From: Haplomitrium mnioides
Lineage: Eukaryota > Marchantiophyta > Haplomitriopsida > Calobryales
DNA length: 26,527 nucleotides
Assembly (NCBI GenBank): GCA_049999725.1
Contig: JBNGIS010021295.1
Span: forward strand, 1 to 26,527
Direction of reading: 5' to 3'
The notes beneath the pieces are model-generated. The model was not told the DNA's origin. It made no database searches and saw only the letters and a program-made list of their open reading frames with translations. The translations under genes were made by a program, and so were the position numbers. Shown piece after piece: positions 21,610 to 26,527 of the stretch (position 1 is the first letter of the stretch; each line of letters begins with the position of its first letter).

Positions 21610-22256
21610 GCTGTGTGGATGACATGGAAGGCAGGATACGTGGCAACCTGTCGAGTTCTGAGGGCGACGGGGAAGTTCCGAAGGAGCTTGCGGGCGACGT
21701 GGCCTCTGTCTTTAGGATCACTTGCGGATTGCATCGTCTTCCGATTCAGGGGTCAAGGCTCTTCAGATTACTATCTCTATTCATCTTGGAATTCTTCTTC
21801 GGATCTAGCTCAGCTTTACCATGTCGGATCGCCCTCCTCGGCTGCGACTAGCTCTACGAAGAGTTGCGACATCGGATGGGTGAACGTCGGGGTCCCGCAG
21901 GGACACTTCTAGAATCTGCAACTTCGGGGACGCTGAGCCCTACTCTTCTGATTTGAAAGTGTGAATCAACGTCGAGCTACCAGGGTCGGATCTACGCCAT
22001 GATCAAGAGCTCTAAGCACAGTCTTCACCCACATTCGACCAAATGCCAACTTCCACGCCAAGGGCATCTTCTGGGATTAAACGGGAATTCGGAACGACAG
22101 TTGAGGACCTCGGGTTAACTGTTTCAGTTAGTCGTTAGTCGTTGCTCGTACTGGCCAGGTGTCACCACGACGTTGCGTAACAAGATTAATTGCCGAAAGC
22201 GGGGGAAACAAGAATACGAGCGAAACAAGAAAGGCTTCAGCAAGGTATGCACGGGG

Positions 22257-22262
22257 TATAAA
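22257..22262 (+). promoter_or_regulatory. TATA box of the 5' LTR
   Basis: TATAAA in a GC-rich setting (GGGGTATAAAGGG), 24 bp before TGAGGGGTTGG, the first block shared with the solo LTR. Transcription would begin near 22285-22292, which makes R/U5 about 1.23 kb. Confidence 0.6.
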
Positions 22263-23525
22263 GGGATGGTCTGCGATGTTTGAGGGGTTGGTGTAAATGC
22301 AAGCTTGCAAGTCGTGAGCATGACAGCAGAAAGGAAGACACACGAGGGAGGGAGGACATATTTCTTGACGCTTCACTTGAGGCAGGTGAACTCGAGCAGG
22401 GGGCTAGCAGGGGTGGAGGTGGACTGGAGGGGCGTTGGGAATCGCTGGGCGGGGAGCTCTAGAGGCTCAGGCGATCCAAGTGTACTCATCTCTGTTGGTG
22501 GACCAGCATCGGAGGTGGACTGATACTTGAAGGCTGAAGGGAATCTGGGTTGTCTTGAAATCGGAGGGGCTGCCAAGGTGGGATCTTTGGGGTCGCCTTA
22601 GTGTCAACTGTGCAGGAGCAACAATCCGAGGAACATCGGGGGCGTTTTTGGTTTATTCTCTCAAGGGAAGTCAAGAAGGAGTAGCTGCATTCGTGCCCGC
22701 GCACGGTGTAAGAAGATCCATCGAAGCTTCGGGGTGGAGTCGGTGGCCAGCAGTCGAGAGGACTGTCTTCCAGAGGTGAAAGTTAAACAAGACCTCTTCT
22801 GATCCTGAGGAAGTCAAACAGGGCTTCTCGCGAGGGAAGGTAAAAAGACTATCTGGAAAAGGGTGCATGAGTAGAGGGAGGACGTGTCACTGGAATTGTG
22901 AGGCTCAAGAGAAGGTGGACTAAAGATCAGGAGTGCAAGGGAGGCAACAAAGATCGGATATTGGGAGAAACAGAGGAGCTGCAGAGGAACGAGAGGAATG
23001 GAGGGTTGAGAGGTCACGACTGTGTTGTGGGGATCAGCCCAAGGCATAGGAACGTTGGCGGAGTGTGTGGTGTTGTGTATGCAGGGTGTAGATAGTTTTG
23101 TATTCTGTTTGTAATTACTGGGAAGACATTTCAGATCCAAAGTGAACAGGATCTCATATCAGCAGGGGTCCAAGAATCAGAGTTAGAGGATAAGGCAGTA
23201 AGGGGGCAGATCTCCTATATAATTCAGATATCAGGATTTGGTCCTGCATTGTAAACTTTGAATCTGGATCCCATTTCGGATCCCTGAAATACACTTCAGA
23301 ATTTGATTAGAGGCGCTTTTGTGGTGTGTGTGAATGTTTGAATAGAGAGTTGAATAAGGAGAAAGGTTAGTAAGGTGAGAGGGAACACCCTTAAGGCATG
23401 AAATTGATAACTTGCAGTAGGGCCATCTCATAAAAGAACCTGAAACCCGTAAAAGTCAGCCTTTTCCTTCCAAAGAGCGGTGTTCGAAGGATAAGACCAG
23501 AAGGAGGGGGCTGACATACATTTTT

Positions 23526-23542
23526 TGGCGCTAGAAGGAGGG
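23526..23542 (+). promoter_or_regulatory. Primer binding site candidate
   Basis: TGGCGCTAGAAGGAGGG starts 9 bp after the CTGACA end of the 5' LTR. TGG pairs with the CCA end of a tRNA, and the location is the normal one for a PBS. I cannot assign the tRNA. The site overlaps the upstream open extension of the gag-like frame. Confidence 0.55.
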
Positions 23543-24780
23543 CTAAAGGTTTGCGAAAGCGTGAGACCAACCCAGAACCAAGTTATCATATCTCAAAAGA
23601 GTCAAAGTTTTCCCTCTCCATTGAAGGAATGGGTCATAACAGTACACGAAGGAAAAGACAGGCTAAGTATGTGTCGGAATACTCTTCTGATAGTTCAAGT
23701 AGCGATGAGGAGAGCTCTGACAGTGACTCCGACAGCAGCAGCTCTGAGGATCAGAGATCTTCAATAAGGAAGAAGCAGAGAAAAGAGCGAAGAATCAAAA
23801 AGGCTGCCAAAGAAAAGGAAGCTTGCTTAGCGGAATTGAGATCAAAGATGGAGGTAATGTAGGCCCGTCTTAAGAGCATCATGCCCGGTCTAGAAGAAGC
23901 TGAACCATCAGATGAATGGGTCGTGGCCGGACCACCAAGAAGGATCGTGATGATATGTTGGAACTGTGGGCAACTTGGACATGTTTCTTCCAATTGCACG
24001 GAGCCATGGGGGCGGAAGTATGAGTATCCAATTGCAATACATCCCCAGCATGAAGAGGAGGAAGCAGTCTTGACAAAGGAGGAAACCTCTGCCTCAGAGG
24101 ATGGCTATCAAGTAAGGGTCAAGGCAAATTCCAAGTCCCACAAGAAGGGCAAGCACGAAAAGGGCAAGCACAAGAAAGGGCAAAAGGCCAAAAAGTATGA
24201 GAATCAAGTGTCGCCATTCCTCAGTGATTGCGAATATGAAGAGGAAAACTCCACATGGTCCTATCCGACGCAACAGAAAGATGTGAGAGAACTGCAGGAG
24301 GCAGCCAAGGGGAAGACTGTAGGTGAAGAGTTGGAAGAATTTAGAGTAGAGGTGCAAACACCTACTCCCTACATCATTCAAGCCGAAGTAGAAAAATCAG
24401 AACCGAAAGATAGTGAATCCGCAAAATTGTCGGAGGGCACTGGGAGGCCAAGATCAGATTTAACAAGGGAGTGCGCTGGGGTCCTCGGACGTGAAGAGTC
24501 AGATGAGGGAGAGGACCCGCTCTATGAGTACTGGACACCTGTGGCAGAAGGATCAGCACAAGACCAAGCTGAACCAATGGTCCTAACAAGTACAGATCTG
24601 GAACTCAGCCATGAGGTGGAAGTTGCAAACTCCCCCTCAGAGCTGGTTTGTGCAGACGAGGAACTGGAAGAGGAGGCAAGCTACCCTGCCACAACCAACG
24701 ACACACGGGAGGGAGAGGCCCACCCCATAGATGAGGAATTCAAGGAGGACTGTTGCTGTTCTAACCTTGAGTCAGCCCAA

Positions 24781-25050
24781 AAAGGGGAGTGGGAAGCTGC
24801 CCTGTCCCTTGTTGATGAATGCAGGCTTGCAGAAGAAGACCCATGTGAGGCAGAGTAAGAGCAGGTCTTCAAAAGGGAGTGGGAAGCTGCCATGTCCCTT
24901 GTTGATGAATGCAGGCTTGCAGAAGAAAACCAGGGTGGGGCAAAGCAAGAGCAGGCCTTGAAAGGGGAGTGGGAAGCTGCCCTGTCCCTTGTTGATGAAT
25001 GCAGTCTTGCAGAAGAAGACCCAGGTGGGGCAGAGCAAGAGCAGGAAGGG
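24781..25050 (+). repeat. Three tandem 90-bp (30-codon) repeats in the gag-like frame
   Basis: Units 24781-24870, 24871-24960 and 24961-25050 encode K(G/R)EWEAA(L/M)SLVDEC(R/S)LAEE followed by an acidic Gln/Glu tail. The spacing is exactly 90 bp, so the frame is kept. In unit 1 the tail has TAA where units 2 and 3 have CAA (Gln), showing that this stop is a recent C-to-T change. Confidence 0.92.
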
Positions 25051-25970
25051 GAGTACGCAGCTGAACCTCACCCCCTGCAAGACCCATGTCAGCCAAGCCT
25101 CGAACCCGAGCTCAAAAGGGAGTTGAGTATGTCCCATTTGACTGAGTTTGAACTCCATCAAATGAAGGAGGGGAGGCCATCCGAGATGGAAGATTGCGAC
25201 CCAGAGGACCAGAAGTTGTCGGAAGTTGAACCTCATCTCGAACCAGAGAAGAAGCTAACCTTGAGCCGACCCAATAATCTCGCCGTCATGGAAGAAAATA
25301 TAACAGGCATCCCAACTGCAACCAACGTTGCATATAGTTGTATCCTTATAGGCCATGTGTATAGTACCTTTGTTTGTTCTTGTGTTGTACTTTGTTCCGT
25401 AAGTGTGTGTTGTGGGAGTACCCCAAGGCTGGAGGCAGAAGAGTCAGAGTCGGAGGAGGAAGGGTTCGCATACATGTTAGGAGGCCAAGAAAGGGCCAAT
25501 CTGGAGTAGGAAGGGGAGGGTACAACTGAACGTCAAACCCCACAAGAGGAGGAGCACCCGGAAGACCCATCTCGGCCAAGCCTTGGACCCGAGCTCAAAA
25601 GGGAGTTGACATCGGGGTACCCGGTTGAAGGCAGTTATGACGAGCGATCGCCAAGTGTCATTGAGCTATGGCCTCCTCAAGTGGCGGAAGGTACGATAAT
25701 CGAGGTAAGCTGTTGCACTCCGGAGGATCCGGAATTACCGGAAGATGAACCCGATCTCAATTATAAGAGAAAGCTCGCCTTTAGCCAGCAGAAGGATCTC
25801 GCTGACAAGGAGGAAATTGTTACAAGCAGCCTCGCCACCTCCAAAATTGAATACAGTTTCATTTTTACAGGCCCTGTATGTAGTACCTATGTTTACGCTT
25901 GTTTTGTCAGTTGTTTTCTGTGGGTGTGTGTTGTGAGTACCTCGAAGCCAGGGGCGAAGGGCCAACCGAG
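25039..25970 (+). repeat. Tandem duplication of a ~155-codon module in the gag-like frame
   Basis: Copy 1 is 25039-25503, copy 2 is 25504 to about 25970. Shared landmarks: GAGxAGGAAGGGGAG at both starts; DPxxPSLxPELKREL; YSxIxxGxVxST; GAGTACC near the ends. The offset grows from 465 to 483 to 519 bp, each a multiple of three, so insertions in copy 2 kept the frame. Each copy has a Cys-rich hydrophobic segment (25330-25413 and 25852-25938) long enough to cross a membrane. Copy 2 starts with TAG where copy 1 has CAG. Confidence 0.8.
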
Positions 25971-26034
25971 GAATCCCAGGTCTAAGGGTGATTTCACGAA
26001 TCAAAAGGAACTGCAGCAAGGTACGTCGCTGTAG

Positions 26035-26319
26035 GAATCCTGCACCCCCCTCAAACCAAAATTGGGAGACACGACTTTTGTGTGGGATCCAAGGAAGAGG
26101 CTGAGAGGGGAGAGTGCATAGTGGTAGGATGAGTGAGTGAGTGAATAGTTGTGTGGGTTTTCCAGTGCATAGTTGTGTGAGTTGTCGAGTGAGTATGTGT
26201 GGGTGCGTGAGTTTGTAAAAGTACACTTCGTCAAGATTTTGAGACCAGAAGCAGCACAACGGATAAAAGGAAACCAGGCAGAGAAAGAGAAGGTGTGTTC
26301 GCCAGGACACTTCACAATT
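26035..26319 (+). other. 3' untranslated part of the element interior
   Basis: Non-coding stretch between the end of the gag-like frame and the polypurine tract. It contains a GTGAGTGAGTGAATAG / GTGTGAGTTGTCGAGTG-type simple repeat (about 26128-26215). No polymerase or other gene signs. Confidence 0.6.
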
Positions 26320-26332
26320 CAAAAGGGAGTTA
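26320..26332 (+). promoter_or_regulatory. Polypurine tract before the 3' LTR
   Basis: CAAAAGGGAGTTA directly precedes TGTCAGCC of the 3' LTR. The purine run AAAAGGGAG is short but well placed; the TTA before the LTR is atypical. Confidence 0.55.
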
Positions 26333-26527
26333 TGTCAGCCAATGGAACAGGGGCTAATGCGGTTTACACGGGACCAGAAGCGGCAGCGATGAGAATTCTT
26401 CAGTCTGAAGTGGTAAGAGGAGTGGAAAGCACCACATTAACTCTAATCGGAAGATAAACACGGGATACTTCATTCTTCTGATCCGAAGTAGCGGAATCCG
26501 ATTCATATTATGAAGGAAGGGGGGCAA
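26333..26527 (+). repeat. Start of the 3' LTR (cut by window end)
   Basis: 195 bp that align without net gaps to 19831-20025. Differences (11) are mostly transitions. Only about 5% of the expected LTR length is visible. Confidence 0.88.

Larger units (their letters stand above)
20365..21703 (+). promoter_or_regulatory. Cluster of seven ACGTGGC (ABRE/G-box core) motifs in U3
   Basis: Exact ACGTGGC occurs at 20390, 20724 (as CACGTGGC), 21398, 21448, 21498, 21638 and 21697, all on the + strand. ACGTGGA is at 20365; ATGTGGC (21289) and ACATGGC (20687) look like copies that lost the CpG. ACGTGGC is the core bound by plant bZIP factors of the ABF/AREB and G-box classes. About 0.2 exact sites would be expected by chance on both strands in 1.3 kb. 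The cluster lies 0.55-1.9 kb upstream of the TATA box and is absent from the solo LTR's U3. Enhancer function is inferred. Confidence 0.6.
19831..23516 (+). repeat. 5' LTR (3686 bp) of the long-LTR element
   Basis: Start TGTTAG, end CTGACA, near-perfect 6-bp inverted ends (the 3' copy starts TGTCAG, fully complementary). U3 runs to about 22285 and includes a GC-rich part (about 20340-21730) full of small duplications and ACGTGGC motifs. TATAAA at 22257-22262 marks the promoter; R/U5 extends to 23516 and is homologous to the solo LTR at 10073-11364. Several ORFs up to 208 codons lie inside but are made of the tandem repeats and show no family, so I do not call genes here. Confidence 0.82.
23629..26034 (+). 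pseudogene. Gag-like zinc-knuckle protein, one long frame with three internal stops
   Basis: The frame runs from the first ATG (23629-23631) to TAG at 26032-26034, about 800 codons, with stops only at 23860-23862 (TAG), 24856-24858 (TAA) and 25507-25509 (TAG). All segments are in the same frame, so there is no frameshift. Order: Ser/Asp/Glu-rich N-terminus; a Lys/Arg/Glu-rich helix (KKQRKERRIKKAAKEKEA) that may form a coiled coil; a CCHC knuckle C-WN-C-GQLG-H-VSSN-C (23956-23997); a Lys/His-rich stretch (KSHKKGKHEKGKHKKGQKAK); a long acidic region; three 30-residue repeats; two ~155-residue modules with hydrophobic segments. The knuckle indicates nucleic-acid binding, as in Gag nucleocapsid. 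I see no standard capsid (Retrotrans_gag) domain. In-frame indels between the internal repeats show past selection on a protein. It is now probably inactive unless the stops are read through. Confidence 0.8.
19831..26527 (+). mobile_element. Non-autonomous long-LTR retrotransposon with gag-like interior (TR-GAG/LARD-like), truncated by window end
   Basis: The first 195 bp at 19831-20025 recur at 26333-26527 with no net indels (11 differences by my count, about 5.6%, 9 of them transitions). Both copies start TGTYAGCC. The first copy ends CTGACA at 23516, followed after 9 bp by a TGGCGC primer-site candidate; the second is preceded by a polypurine tract. This gives a 5' LTR of 3686 bp and an internal region of 2816 bp. 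The interior has one long gag-like frame with a zinc knuckle and no protease, RT, RNase H or integrase, so movement would depend on enzymes from a partner element. Large LTRs with little interior describe LARDs; retention of gag alone describes TR-GAG elements. The 3' LTR should end near 30,018 in extended coordinates. Confidence 0.85.

Noticed and set aside
21286-21912. A 208-codon ORF on the + strand within the LTR
   Set aside because: It spans the 50-bp and 54-bp U3 repeats, has no family signs, and openness is explained by GC-rich repetitive sequence.
24772-25236. A 154-codon - strand ORF with Leu/Cys-rich repeats
   Set aside because: It is the antisense shadow of the 30-codon repeats in the gag-like frame.

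Overview
The window is repeat-dominated nuclear DNA of a land plant, almost certainly from a large, transposon-rich genome. The evidence is a degenerate Ty1/copia polyprotein of the plant type, an LTR element with very long LTRs of the kind described as LARD/TR-GAG in plants, and a long minisatellite. I cannot name the species. Only one stretch looks like an ordinary gene end.

Layout. (1) 2-737: the 3' end of an unrecognised protein-coding gene on the + strand, broken by a 100-N gap (425-524) that may be an artificial join. (2) 738-1334: AT-rich 3' flank with a possible poly(A) signal and two small palindromes. (3) 1335-12876: about 9 kb (roughly 208 copies) of a 43-bp tandem repeat with higher-order organisation, split by a 2600-bp insertion (8765-11364). 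The insertion has TGTCAG...CGACA ends and a near-perfect 5-bp target duplication; I read it as a solo LTR. (4) 12877-18238: a decayed Ty1/copia element on the - strand. Its 3' LTR is at 12877-13174 and joins the array directly. Gag, protease, integrase, RT and RNase H follow in order and are broken by stops and frameshifts. No 5' LTR is recognisable and the array does not resume beyond it. (5) 18239-19830: AT-rich spacer with a ~20-bp GGTTCGG/GCTTCGG repeat (19444-19607). (6) 19831 to the window end: an LTR element with a ~3.7-kb 5' LTR (19831-23516), a primer-binding-site candidate, a ~2.8-kb internal region and the first 195 bp of the 3' LTR (26333-26527).

The most interesting object is the last element. 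Its internal region has one long reading frame, 23629-26034. It encodes a Ser/Asp-rich segment, a basic coiled-coil-like segment, a CCHC zinc knuckle, a Lys-rich stretch, a 3 x 30-residue repeat, and a tandemly duplicated ~155-residue module carrying a hydrophobic segment. No protease, RT or integrase is visible, so it would be non-autonomous. Three stops interrupt the frame; all can be explained by C-to-T changes in CAG/CAA codons. Its U3 carries seven exact ACGTGGC (ABRE/G-box core) motifs, all in one orientation, three of them in a 50-bp tandem repeat, upstream of a TATA box.

The solo LTR inside the array belongs to the same broad family. Its R/U5 half matches this LTR block by block and has about the same length from TATA box to end, while its U3 is different and shorter. 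The window therefore shows two related long-LTR elements with swapped or diverged U3 regions: one still has a gag-like interior and the other is reduced to a solo LTR inside satellite DNA.
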